Part shown: in pieces, positions 43,433 through 51,340 of the stretch
Position numbering within the stretch: the first letter of the stretch is position 1
How the letters are laid out: every line of letters begins with the position of its first letter
NCBI RefSeq assembly: GCF_015351075.1
Contig: NZ_JADKRS010000003.1
Location: forward strand, 335,717 to 399,716
Length of the DNA stretch: 64,000 nt
Direction: 5' to 3'
Source of the DNA: Clavibacter sp. VKM Ac-2873
Lineage (GTDB): Bacteria; Actinomycetota; Actinomycetes; Actinomycetales; Microbacteriaceae
Notes under the pieces: generated by a model
Database searches by the model: none
What the model was told of the DNA's origin: nothing
What the model saw: only the letters and a program-made list of their open reading frames with translations
Program-made: the position numbers and the translations under genes

Positions 43433-44422
43433 TCAGCCGGCCAGCAGGTCGGAGACGGCCTTCGCGTACGCCGTCATCGACGCCGGGCCGCCGAACGCCC
43501 AGATGCCGTCGGGCATGCGGTGCACCTCGCCCGCCGTGACGAACGGCAGCGACTGCCAGACGGCGTTGCCGGCGAGCGTCGAGGTGAACGGGTCGTCGCC
43601 CTGCGTGGAGTTGGAGTTGTAGAGGAACTGCACGTCACCGATGGTCGTGAGGCCCTCGACGTCGGTGGATCCGAGGCCGTACGCCGGGTCGACCTCGCCC
43701 GTCCACGCGTTCTCGAGGCCGAGCTCGGTGGTCACGTCGCCGATGAGGGAGCCCTTCCCGAACGGGCGGACGGTGACGGCTCCGGCGTCCACGTACGCGT
43801 CGGCGAACAGGAACTTCGATCCCGCGACCCCGGCCGCGTCGAGCTTCGCCTTCGCGTCGGCCACGGCCTGGTCGTAGCCGTCGATGACCTTCGTCGCCTG
43901 GTCCTCGGTGCCCGTCGCCTTCGCGATGAGCTCGAGGTTGTCCTCGCTCTGCTGGATCTGCTTCGCGCCGTCGGCCGACTTCACTTGCAGCACGGGCGCG
44001 ATCGCCGTGAGCTGCGTCACGGCGTCCGCGGGCAGGTCGTCGGTGGCGACGATGAGGTCGGGCGCGAGCGACGCGATGGTCTCCACGCTCGGCTCGCCGC
44101 GCGTGCCGATGTCTGCGGGCTCGTTCACGAGCGGGACGGCCGACGACCAGGCGCTGTAGCCCGCGACGTCCGCGATGCCGACGGGATCCACGCCCAGCGA
44201 CACGAGGTTCTCCACGACGTTCCACTCGGTGCCGACGACCTTCGTCGCGGGCCCGTCGAGCGTGACCTCCGCGCCGGTGCCGTCGGTGAGGGTGATCTGC
44301 TGGCCGGCCGGCGTCGTGCCGGTGCCCGTCGATGCCTCCTCGGTCGTGCCGCATGCGGTCAGCGTGAGGGCTGTCGCGGCGGCGAGGGCGGTCATCGCCA
44401 GGGTTCGTCGTCTCGTGATCAC
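43433..44422 (-). CDS. Ferric-siderophore-binding lipoprotein
   Basis: 329 residues. Lipobox LTLTACGTT gives a lipid anchor after residue ~23; three arginines (ITRRRTL) start the signal peptide. Mature part is a periplasmic-binding protein of the FepB/FatB type: KVVGTEWNVVENLVSLGVDPVGIAD, SLAPDLIVATDDL. GTG 44422 overlaps the ATPase stop by GTGA. It captures iron-siderophore outside the membrane for the fused permease. Confidence 0.93.
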   Translation of the reverse strand: MITRRRTLAMTALAAATALTLTACGTTEEASTGTGTTPAGQQITLTDGTGAEVTLDGPATKVVGTEWNVVENLVSLGVDPVGIADVAGYSAWSSAVPLVNEPADIGTRGEPSVETIASLAPDLIVATDDLPADAVTQLTAIAPVLQVKSADGAKQIQQSEDNLELIAKATGTEDQATKVIDGYDQAVADAKAKLDAAGVAGSKFLFADAYVDAGAVTVRPFGKGSLIGDVTTELGLENAWTGEVDPAYGLGSTDVEGLTTIGDVQFLYNSNSTQGDDPFTSTLAGNAVWQSLPFVTAGEVHRMPDGIWAFGGPASMTAYAKAVSDLLAG

Positions 44423-45345
44423 GGGTGGAGCCTCTCGTTCCTGTGGTGGTGGCGGGCGACCGCGCGGGTGCGCAGGCTGCCCGTCGTCGGGTCCGCGTGG
44501 ACCTCGACGGGGATGCCGTAGACCTCGGTGAGGAGGTCGGGGGTGAGCACCTCGGATGGGGTGCCGGTCTTCACGATCCGGCCGTCGGAGAGCAGCGCGA
44601 CGGTGTCGGCGAGCGCGGCGGCCTGATCGAGGTCGTGGAGGACGACGCCGACGGCGATCGATGCGTCGTCGGCGAGGTCGCGCACCAGGTCGAGGAGCTC
44701 GACCTGGTAGCGGAGGTCGAGGTAGGTGGTGGGCTCGTCGAGGAGCAGCACCCCCGTCTCCTGGGCGAGGCAGCTCGCGAGCCAGACGCGCTGGAGCTGG
44801 CCGCCGGAGAGCTGGTCGACGCCGCGGTCGGCGAGGGCGACGAGGCCCGTGAGGTCGAGCGCGCGATCCACGGCGGCGCGGCCCTCGGGATCCGCCCCGC
44901 CGAATCGGCCGCGGTGCGGGTAGCGGCCGAACTCGACGACGTCGCGGACGCTGAGGCCGCCGGGCGTCGGCCGGCCCTGCGTGAGGAGCGCGACGCGGCG
45001 GGCGAAGCGGCGGAGGGAGAGGTCGAGGGCGTCGGACTCGCGGGCGTCGGCGCCGTGCGCCCCTGTCCCGTCGCCGCTCTCGTCGCGCAGCACGAGCGAC
45101 CCGGAGCGCGCCGCCTGCAGCCGCGCCATCGTCCGCAGCAGCGTCGACTTCCCGCTGCCGTTCGGGCCGACGAGCGCGGTGACGCAGCCCGGCCGGATCT
45201 CGAGCCCCGCGCCGTGCACGACCTCCGTGTCGCCGTACGCGACCGTGATGCCGCGGGCCTCGAGGGCGGATGCGGCGGGCGACGCGGGCGTCGGATCCGG
45301 ATCCGCGGCGCGCGCGATCGGGGCGGTCGAGGCGGGGGAGGTCAC
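44419..45345 (-). CDS. Siderophore ABC transporter ATP-binding protein
   Basis: 308 residues from GTG 45345. Walker A GPNGSGKST (60-68), signature LSGGQLQRVWLAS, Walker B VLLLDEPT, H-loop VLHDLDQ. First gene of an ATPase, binding protein, permease operon. Only 6 bases separate the iron box from this GTG; no ATG or GTG occurs between it and the conserved part, so the mRNA is probably leaderless. A longer frame to 45498 exists but crosses the iron box and is unlikely. Energises uptake of ferric siderophore; repressed by iron. Confidence 0.9.
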   Translation of the reverse strand: MTSPASTAPIARAADPDPTPASPAASALEARGITVAYGDTEVVHGAGLEIRPGCVTALVGPNGSGKSTLLRTMARLQAARSGSLVLRDESGDGTGAHGADARESDALDLSLRRFARRVALLTQGRPTPGGLSVRDVVEFGRYPHRGRFGGADPEGRAAVDRALDLTGLVALADRGVDQLSGGQLQRVWLASCLAQETGVLLLDEPTTYLDLRYQVELLDLVRDLADDASIAVGVVLHDLDQAAALADTVALLSDGRIVKTGTPSEVLTPDLLTEVYGIPVEVHADPTTGSLRTRAVARHHHRNERLHP

Positions 45346-45351
45346 GATAGG

Positions 45352-45370
45352 TGAGGTTAGCCTAACCTCA
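45352..45370. promoter_or_regulatory. DtxR/IdeR iron box
   Basis: 19-bp perfect dyad TGAGGTTAG-C-CTAACCTCA, matching the DtxR/IdeR consensus core TTAGGTTAGGCTAACCTAA at 17 of 19 positions. In the operon direction TAACCT inside the box stands 8 bases before the GTG and could be the -10 element. Fe(II)-loaded DtxR would block transcription. Confidence 0.9.
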
Positions 45371-45424
45371 CGTCGGGCGACAACCCGTGGCCGGCGGCGC
45401 GGCCCGATCGGCGCCGGCGACCGC

Positions 45425-46456
45425 TCAGCGCGGCAGGCCCCCCGCGCCCAGCCGATGCGCCCCGCGCAGCCACGCGACGAGCTGCGCCGCCGTGGCATCG
45501 GGGGACGACGGCAGCGGATCCGCGCTCGCCAGCGCGTGCGCGATCTCGCCCGGCGCGCTGCCCAGCACGGCGTCGAGCAGCGCGGGGCCCCGCAGCCCGA
45601 CCTCGCCGAGCAGCTCGACCTCCCGCGCGTTCAGGCCCACCGGGAGGTCGCCGTTGCCGAGGTCGGTGCCGTACGCGATCCGGCCGCCGAGCGCGACGTA
45701 CCGCCGGGCGTTCTCGAGGGCCGTCGCGAGGTCGGCGCCGTCGTGGATCGCCAGGGTCGAGATCCAGAGCACGTCCCGCTCCGCCGACACCCGCAGCGCC
45801 CGGTCGTCCAGCCGCTCGGTCCACGGCACGTGCACGAGCACGTCGGCGCCGGCGCGGATCGCGCGCGCCGCCTGCCCCGCGCCCTCCGCGTGCACGGCGG
45901 CCGGGAGCCCGGCGTCGTGCGCGGCGTCGACCAGCGCGGCCAGCACGTCGTCGGCGAGGAGCGGACCGCCGTCGTGCAGCACGATCTTCACCGCGCCGGA
46001 TCCGCCCGCCCGGGCCTTGGCCACGGCTCCCGCCGCGTCCTCCGCGCGCGCCACCTCGCGCACCGCGGCCGCGGGCGCCCACGCGCGATCGGAGGGGTAA
46101 CCGCCCAGGGCGGTGTGGAACGGACCCGCGTAGCGGACGGCGACACCGTCCGGCGGCCGGGCGGCGATGCGGGCGATCTCCGCCGGATCCCACCCGAGGT
46201 CGACCACGGCCGTGACGGGCGATCCCGCGAGCGCCGCGTGCTCCACGAGGCCGAGGTGCACGTGCCGGTCGACCACGCCGTCGCTGATCGACAGGTCGAG
46301 CCGCCCGAGCACCCCCTCCGCCGGGTCGGCGAGCGCCACGAGACCGCCCGTGATCCGCACGACGACCTCGCGGTGGATCCGGTCGAGCCGCAGCTCCCGC
46401 ACGCGCCAGGTGCCGTCGCGGGCATCCGGTGCGGCCTCGACGGCCCCCTCGTCCAT
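45425..46456 (-). CDS. Amidohydrolase family protein
   Basis: 343 residues. TIM-barrel metal motifs: H-x-H in VVDRHVHLGLVEH (about 61-73), a histidine in PAAVHAEGAG, and Asp in RIAYGTDLGNGD. These match metal-dependent imidazolonepropionase/prolidase-like amidohydrolases. Substrate unknown; cytosolic. It stands beside, but reads toward, the iron operon without an obvious link. Confidence 0.82.
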   Translation of the reverse strand: MDEGAVEAAPDARDGTWRVRELRLDRIHREVVVRITGGLVALADPAEGVLGRLDLSISDGVVDRHVHLGLVEHAALAGSPVTAVVDLGWDPAEIARIAARPPDGVAVRYAGPFHTALGGYPSDRAWAPAAAVREVARAEDAAGAVAKARAGGSGAVKIVLHDGGPLLADDVLAALVDAAHDAGLPAAVHAEGAGQAARAIRAGADVLVHVPWTERLDDRALRVSAERDVLWISTLAIHDGADLATALENARRYVALGGRIAYGTDLGNGDLPVGLNAREVELLGEVGLRGPALLDAVLGSAPGEIAHALASADPLPSSPDATAAQLVAWLRGAHRLGAGGLPR

Positions 46457-46677
46457 GTGCCTCCCCGGGTCCCGCCGAACCTAGCGCGCCGCGGCATGTG
46501 CAGGAGCCGCGCCGCCGGATCCGCGCGGCCCGTAGCCTCATGGACCTCCCGTCCGAGCACAGCCCGAGGTCCCATGCCGCACGCACCGCACCCGCGCACG
46601 CCGTCGGCCGCCGGTCCGTGGCGCGCCCGCGGCCCGCACCGCAGCCGCGCGCGCCGCATCGCCCCGGGAGCCGGCGC

Positions 46678-46980
46678 GTGCTGAGCAGCCCCGATCGCGA
46701 CGACGACCTCCTGCAGGAGCGGCTCCGCGCGCTGCACGACGTGTGGCCCGGGGATCCCGCCGACGACGACCCGCTCCGCGCGACCCGGCGCGCGGCGGGC
46801 GCCCTCGCGGCCCACGACGCCGGCATCCCGCGGCTGCCCGGCCTCGTCCGATACGGGTGCCGCGCGATCCTCCGCCGCCTCGGCGCCAGCGCCGCCGGCC
46901 TGCTCCTCCCGCCTGCCGCCGATCTCCCGCCCGCCGCGGATCCCCCGCCGGCCGACGACCCGCCGCCCGCGCACCCCTGA
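46678..46980 (+). CDS. Hypothetical protein with Pro-rich tail
   Basis: 100 residues from GTG 46678, with GGGAG 8 bases upstream. A longer frame to 46429 is Pro/Arg-rich shadow. Helical middle (LLQERLRALHDVWPGDPADD, ATRRAAGALAAHD) and a tail of repeated PPAxD units (PPAADLPPAADPPPADDPPP). Not recognised. Confidence 0.5.
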   Translation: MLSSPDRDDDLLQERLRALHDVWPGDPADDDPLRATRRAAGALAAHDAGIPRLPGLVRYGCRAILRRLGASAAGLLLPPAADLPPAADPPPADDPPPAHP

Positions 46981-47101
46981 CCCTCCCGCGCGCGGTGCCC
47001 CCGCATCGCTACCGTGGACCCGTGCCCACCGCCGCCCCGGACCCCGCGCCGATCCCCGCCCCCGCCGCCGCCCGCGGGCTGCCCGCCCCGCGGATCCGGG
47101 C

Positions 47102-48130
47102 ATGAGCCGCCCCGGCGCCGCCCCCACCATCCACGACGTGGCCGCGCGCGCGGGCGTGTCCAAGTCCGTCGTCTCCCGCGCGCTCTCCGGCGCGACGGGC
47201 GTGGCCCCCGCCACGCAGCAGGCCGTCCGCGCCGCCGCCGCCGCGCTCGGCTACGTCGCCAACGCGCACGCGCGCGGGATGTCGGCGCACCGCACCCACA
47301 CGCTCGGCGTCCTGGTGCGCGACGCGTCCACGCCCTTCTACGGGCACCTCCTCACGGCGCTCCAGCAGCGGGCGTCGGAGCGCGGGTACCGGGTCGTGAC
47401 CGCGACGGGCTTCGGCGCCTTCGACGTCGACGAGGAGCGCAAGGCCCTCGAGACGCTCGTCTCGCTGCAGGTCGAGGGGCTCATCGTGTGCAGCGGCGCG
47501 CTCCCGGTCGCGGACATCCTGCCGTCCGCGCGCCGGATCCCCACGGTCGTCGCGGGCCGCCCCGAGGTGGACGCGTCGCTCAGCAGCGTCTACTGCGACG
47601 AGACGGCGGGTGGCCGCGGGCTCGCCGACCACGTGGCGTCGCTCGGCCACCGCCGCGTCGCCGTGCTCACGCTCCCGCCCACCATCTCGCTCACGATGTC
47701 CGCCCGCACCTTCGCGATGCTCGACCGCCTCACCGAGCTCGGCCTCGACGTCCTGCACGTGCGTGGCGAGGAGCACGCGGGCGGGCGCCTCGAGGGCGCG
47801 GACGGCATCGCGCAGGCGATCGTCGACGCAGGCGGCGTGACCGCGGTCATGGCGCCGAGCGACGGGTGGGCCCTCGCGATCCTCGACGGCCTCGGCCGCC
47901 TCGGCATCACCGCCCCGGCGGACGTCTCCATCACCGGCTACGACGGCCTGCCGCCCTTCACGAGCGCGCTCCTCGGCTTCACCACGTGGAGCCAGCCGGT
48001 CCCCGTCATCGGCGCCCTCGCCGTCGACGCGGTGGTCGACCGCATCGACGGCACCGTCACGACCACCTGCCACACCGCGGTCGACGGCGAGCTGATCCCG
48101 GGCCGCACGGCCGTCCCGCTCCGCGCCTGA
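47102..48130 (+). CDS. LacI family transcriptional regulator
   Basis: 342 residues. N-terminal HTH TIHDVAARAGVSKSVVSRAL (about 9-28), hinge helix LGYVANAHARGM, then the periplasmic-binding-like effector domain (TLGVLVRDASTPFYGHLLTAL). The effector pocket cannot be assigned. The only neighbour with a matching palindrome is the 2H phosphoesterase gene downstream, whose leader holds AGGGAACGTTCCCT, so it may control this gene. Confidence 0.92.
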   Translation: MSRPGAAPTIHDVAARAGVSKSVVSRALSGATGVAPATQQAVRAAAAALGYVANAHARGMSAHRTHTLGVLVRDASTPFYGHLLTALQQRASERGYRVVTATGFGAFDVDEERKALETLVSLQVEGLIVCSGALPVADILPSARRIPTVVAGRPEVDASLSSVYCDETAGGRGLADHVASLGHRRVAVLTLPPTISLTMSARTFAMLDRLTELGLDVLHVRGEEHAGGRLEGADGIAQAIVDAGGVTAVMAPSDGWALAILDGLGRLGITAPADVSITGYDGLPPFTSALLGFTTWSQPVPVIGALAVDAVVDRIDGTVTTTCHTAVDGELIPGRTAVPLRA

Positions 48131-48266
48131 CGCGCACCGGACGCCCGCCCGGCTGACGCCGCGCCGCGCCTCGCCGCCCGCACCGCCCGCACCGCCCGTC
48201 CATCGTCCGTTCACCCCGCGGCCGCTCCCGCCCGCCCACGGTGTGGCACGGTTGTCGTCGCGTCGT

Positions 48267-48280
48267 AGGGAACGTTCCCT
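48267..48280. promoter_or_regulatory. LacI-type operator
   Basis: Perfect 14-bp palindrome AGGGAACGTTCCCT with the central CG that LacI/GalR operators need. It lies 28 bases before the 2H phosphoesterase ATG and 137 bases after the LacI gene. Confidence 0.65.
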
Positions 48281-48308
48281 GCGCTCGCTCGACGCCTGGA
48301 GGATCCCC

Positions 48309-49037
48309 ATGGACCACGACGACCCCACCGCCTACGCGCTCGCCGCCCCCGACACCGCGCCCGCGTCGGCCAGCCGGGTCGAGATGCGCCCGTCGCTGCT
48401 CCCCCGCGACGACAGCGACCCCTACCGCTACGGGATCTTCCTCCGCCCCGACCCGCGCACCTGCCGGGCCGTGACCGTCGTCACCGACCAGATCCGCGCG
48501 CAGTACGGCCTCGTGTCCGCGGGCGCGTTCCCCCCGCACGCGACGCTCATCGGGAGCCAGCCGTTCGGGCACGACGAGGCCCGGGTGATCGCGGCGGTCA
48601 CCGAGCTCCTCGCCGACCGCCCCGCGTTCCCCGTGCACAACGCGGGCGTCCGCGAGCACGGCTTCGGCTTCGTCTACGACGTGGACGGCCTGCCGGACGG
48701 CAGCAAGAACGCCCAGCTGCTCGCGCTCGCGGCGGACATCGACCGCGTCGCGGCCCCGTTCCGCCGGCCCATGGACTCCCCCGAGCACCACTCGTTCGAC
48801 CCCGCGCGCTTCAGCGCCCACCTCTCGCTCGCCTCGCACGACCTCCTCGTGCGCCCCGACCTGCACGACGAGGTCGGCGCCTTCATCCGCGAGCTCGACG
48901 AGCCCGTCCCGACAGGCTTCGTCGGCGACACGGTCGTCATGTACCGCACCGCCAGCCCGGACTGGTCCGGCCGCTGGTGGAACACCCTCACCTGGGAGCA
49001 CGTGCGCACCTGGACCCTCGGCGGCACCTCCCGCTGA
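48309..49037 (+). CDS. 2'-5' RNA ligase/2H phosphoesterase family protein
   Basis: 242 residues from ATG 48309 (GGAGG 6 bases upstream). Two catalytic H-x-[TS]-h motifs: H77-A-T-L in FPPHATLIG and H171-L-S-L in FSAHLSLAS, the mark of 2H phosphoesterases. Such enzymes open cyclic phosphodiesters or 2'-5' bonds in RNA or nucleotides. The N-terminal ~35 residues are extra. The unusual point is the LacI-type operator in its leader, which suggests sugar- or nucleotide-dependent control. Confidence 0.85.
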   Translation: MDHDDPTAYALAAPDTAPASASRVEMRPSLLPRDDSDPYRYGIFLRPDPRTCRAVTVVTDQIRAQYGLVSAGAFPPHATLIGSQPFGHDEARVIAAVTELLADRPAFPVHNAGVREHGFGFVYDVDGLPDGSKNAQLLALAADIDRVAAPFRRPMDSPEHHSFDPARFSAHLSLASHDLLVRPDLHDEVGAFIRELDEPVPTGFVGDTVVMYRTASPDWSGRWWNTLTWEHVRTWTLGGTSR

Positions 49038-49278
49038 GACCGGATCCGCGGTGGGCGGGGCCTCTCACCCTCGCCTCACCCTCGGATCACCCGCACTTCG
49101 TGCACGACATGTCCCCCTAAATGAGGACCGGCGTCGTAGAGTCTTCTCAGCACAGCGGGTTCCCCCGATGCCGCGGTGCGAATGGATGCCCGACGAGCAC
49201 CTCGCCGCGTCCCCCGCCTGGCGAGGCCGCTCATCAGATCCCTCCGCGATCCGACCCGAACGGACGCGGCAGCAGCAG

Positions 49279-49317
49279 GAGCCCGGCGCGCACCGTACCC
49301 GCGGACGCGCCGGGCTC
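49279..49317 (+). terminator. Strong hairpin in the gap 49038-49436
   Basis: Perfect 12-bp stem GAGCCCGGCGCG / CGCGCCGGGCTC, 15-nt loop, followed by TTGCTC. It is 240 bases from the previous gene, too far for its own terminator. A TAGAGT box at 49137-49142 could start a ~175-nt RNA ending here. No credible protein is encoded in this stretch. Confidence 0.45.
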
Positions 49318-49436
49318 TTGCTCGGAGCCGAGGGAACGGGTGGCGCCCCGACGTCGGGCGATGTCCGACGCGCGCGCCCCGTCCCCCGTCATCGACCGTG
49401 ACGCGCGAGGATGGGGGGACGGCCTGAGGGGGACCC

Positions 49437-49856
49437 ATGCGCACGACCGTCTACACGAGCACCGCCACGCGACCCATGAGCGACGACGACCTCGCCGAGC
49501 TCCTGGGCGAGTGCATCACGAACAACGAGCAGGCCGGGCTCACGGGCCTGCTCCTGCACCGCGACGGCCGCTTCATGCAGGTGCTCGAGGGCCCGCACGA
49601 CGCGGTGGAGGCGGTCTACGCGACCATCGAGGCGGATCCCCGCCACACCGACGTGCGCCTGCTGCTCGACGAGGAGATCCCCGCCCGGCAGTTCCCGCAG
49701 TGGTCGATGGGCTTCCGCACGGTGGACGACGCGACGCTCCGCCACCTCCGCGGCTACGACGACTTCCTCGACACGCCGGTGTCCGCCGCGGCCCGCCCCG
49801 ACGCGCCGTCCCGCGCCCGCTGGCTCCTGGAGTGGTTCCGCACCCACCCGGTGTGA
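49437..49856 (+). CDS. BLUF-domain blue-light sensor
   Basis: 139 residues: one BLUF domain (1-95) and a short helical tail. Flavin-site residues are present: Y6, N29/N30, Q48 in RFMQVLEG, and W89/M91 in FPQWSMGF. BLUF proteins bind FAD and shift its hydrogen bonds in blue light. Without an output domain, it must signal by protein contact, as other short BLUF proteins do. No cyclic-di-GMP or cyclase gene is adjacent; the partner is unknown. Confidence 0.9.
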   Translation: MRTTVYTSTATRPMSDDDLAELLGECITNNEQAGLTGLLLHRDGRFMQVLEGPHDAVEAVYATIEADPRHTDVRLLLDEEIPARQFPQWSMGFRTVDDATLRHLRGYDDFLDTPVSAAARPDAPSRARWLLEWFRTHPV

Positions 49857-49907
49857 TCCGCGCGGGCCTCGACACGTGGCCGGAGCGCGTGCGACCATAT
49901 CGACATT

Positions 49908-49917
49908 CGTTGTAACG
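49908..49917. promoter_or_regulatory. CGTT-GT-AACG dyad before the DUF2975 gene
   Basis: Short inverted repeat 8 bases before ATG 49925, in a small AT-richer stretch (CATATCGACATTCGTTGTAA). It may be the operator for the HTH protein of the same operon. Confidence 0.35.
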
Positions 49918-49924
49918 ATGATCG

Positions 49925-50575
49925 ATGGGACATGACATGGGACGCTCGCCCCTCGCCGGCACCGGGTCCGGAGCGCGCCTCACGCGCGGCGTCCTGTGGA
50001 CGGCCATCGCCATCGCCGTGCTCGTGCTGCTCGCGGTCGCCGCGGCTGCCGTCGCGAGCGCGGTGGAGACCCTGCGGACCGGGGTGGTGCACACGTCGCT
50101 CGAGATGCGCGGCTCCCTGCCCGCCGAGGCCGACGCCGGCCCCGCCGACCTGCGCTCGGGCGCGTACCGCACGGCCGAGGTGGCGGTGGGCGAGCTGCCC
50201 GGCGGGATCGTCGCGCTGCACGTCGTCCGCATCGCGCTGGACGCCTCCGTGGGCATCGCGCTCGCGGGCACCGTCGCGGTCCTCGCCCGGCGGCTGCTCC
50301 GGCCGGATCCGCTCGCCCGCCGCCTCAGCCTCGTGGTGACGCTCGCGGGCGGCACCGTGATGATCGCGGCGCTGCTCTCGCTCGCCGCGCGCACGGGCGT
50401 CGCGTGGATGGTCGGCGACGCGCTCAACGACCCGGACGTGGGGCTCGACGGGTTCTGGCCCGTCATCGCGGAGGTCGACGCCTCCACCATCGCGCTCGGC
50501 TTCGCCCTGATGATCGTGGGCCTCGTGGTCGAGCACGGCGAGACCCTGCAGCGCGACACCCGCGGCCTCGTCTGA
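49925..50575 (+). CDS. DUF2975-type membrane protein
   Basis: 216 residues, ATG 49925; ATG 49937 is an alternative with GGGA just ahead. Four helices (about 24-48, 96-118, 133-157, 178-200), with an exposed segment of about 45 residues after the first. This layout with an adjacent XRE protein is the DUF2975/HTH pair common in firmicutes and actinobacteria. Its stop shares one base with the next start (TGATG). Role unknown; possibly a membrane sensor for the HTH partner. Confidence 0.8.
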   Translation: MGHDMGRSPLAGTGSGARLTRGVLWTAIAIAVLVLLAVAAAAVASAVETLRTGVVHTSLEMRGSLPAEADAGPADLRSGAYRTAEVAVGELPGGIVALHVVRIALDASVGIALAGTVAVLARRLLRPDPLARRLSLVVTLAGGTVMIAALLSLAARTGVAWMVGDALNDPDVGLDGFWPVIAEVDASTIALGFALMIVGLVVEHGETLQRDTRGLV

Positions 50576-50811
50576 TGGGCGCCGACGACGACGGCCCCAC
50601 CGGCGTCCACTGCCGCCTCGACGAGCTGCTCGCCGCGCGCGGCATGACGCTCACGCGGCTGAGCGCGATCGTGGGCGTGAGCCAGGTCAACCTGTCGGTG
50701 CTGAAGAACGACCGCGCCCGGGCGATCCGCTACTCGACCCTCGTCGCGGTCTGCCGCGCGCTCGAGTGCGAGATCGGCGAGCTGCTCGTGCTGGATCCGC
50801 CGGCCGCCTGA
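50575..50811 (+). CDS. XRE/Cro-type small HTH protein
   Basis: 78 residues, almost only the HTH: CRLDELLAARGMTLTRLSAI followed by VGVSQVNLSVLKNDRARAIR (about 12-51). The ending ALECEIGELLVLDPP is typical of the YozG-like class that partners DUF2975 membrane proteins. Translationally coupled to it. It probably represses its own operon. Confidence 0.85.
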   Translation: MGADDDGPTGVHCRLDELLAARGMTLTRLSAIVGVSQVNLSVLKNDRARAIRYSTLVAVCRALECEIGELLVLDPPAA

Positions 50812-50847
50812 CGCGCGCGGCCCGCGGTGGCCGCGGTGTCCGGCGGG

Positions 50848-51288
50848 TCAGCCGCGCAGCGCCGCCAGCGCCTTCTCCACCCGGCGCTGCCGGGTCTCAT
50901 CCGTCTTCGCCTCGGCGATCGGATCCACGAGGGCGCGCTGCCGGCTCGACGACAGCGCGCCGAACGCCGCGGCGAGCGCCGGCTCCGCCGCGAGCGCGGC
51001 GGCCACCTCCTCCGGGACGACGGCCTCGCGGGGCGCGGCGTCGAGCTCGATGGTCACCTCGACCTCGTCGTCGGCGGCGACGCCCGACGCGGCCCGGTGC
51101 ACGGCGGCGAGCGGGATCAGGGCCTGCCCGCCCATCGCGCCGACGCTCGTGCGGTAGGTGTAGCCCGCGACGGTGACGACCACGGCGGGCCGCTTGCCCG
51201 CGCCCAGCTCCTCGAGCGCCTCCGGGGGCACCGGCAGACCGGTCGCGTTGACGCGGGCCTGCAGGACGCGGGTGCGGAAGGTGGGCAT
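50848..51288 (-). CDS. DUF1905/YdeI-OmdA family protein
   Basis: 146 residues. DUF1905 beta-barrel at 1-80 (ALEELGAGKRPAVVVTVAGY, YRTSVGAMGGQALIPLAAVH) and a YdeI/OmdA-like helical end (LSSSRQRALVDPIAEAKTDET then RQRRVEKALAAL). Cytosolic; function poorly known. Stands alone. Confidence 0.85.
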   Translation of the reverse strand: MPTFRTRVLQARVNATGLPVPPEALEELGAGKRPAVVVTVAGYTYRTSVGAMGGQALIPLAAVHRAASGVAADDEVEVTIELDAAPREAVVPEEVAAALAAEPALAAAFGALSSSRQRALVDPIAEAKTDETRQRRVEKALAALRG

Positions 51289-51340
51289 GGCGACTCCTCG
51301 GCGAGCGGGCGCGGCACGGGGAGCCGCGGTAGGCCCGAGG

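Noticed and set aside
45346..45498. Upstream extension of the siderophore ATPase
   Set aside because: It would translate through the iron box and promoter and adds an Arg-rich lead with no family support.
46429..46677. N-terminal extension of the hypothetical gene at 46678
   Set aside because: It is Pro/Arg/His-rich shadow sequence and overlaps the leader of the divergent amidohydrolase; GTG 46678 has a good ribosome site.
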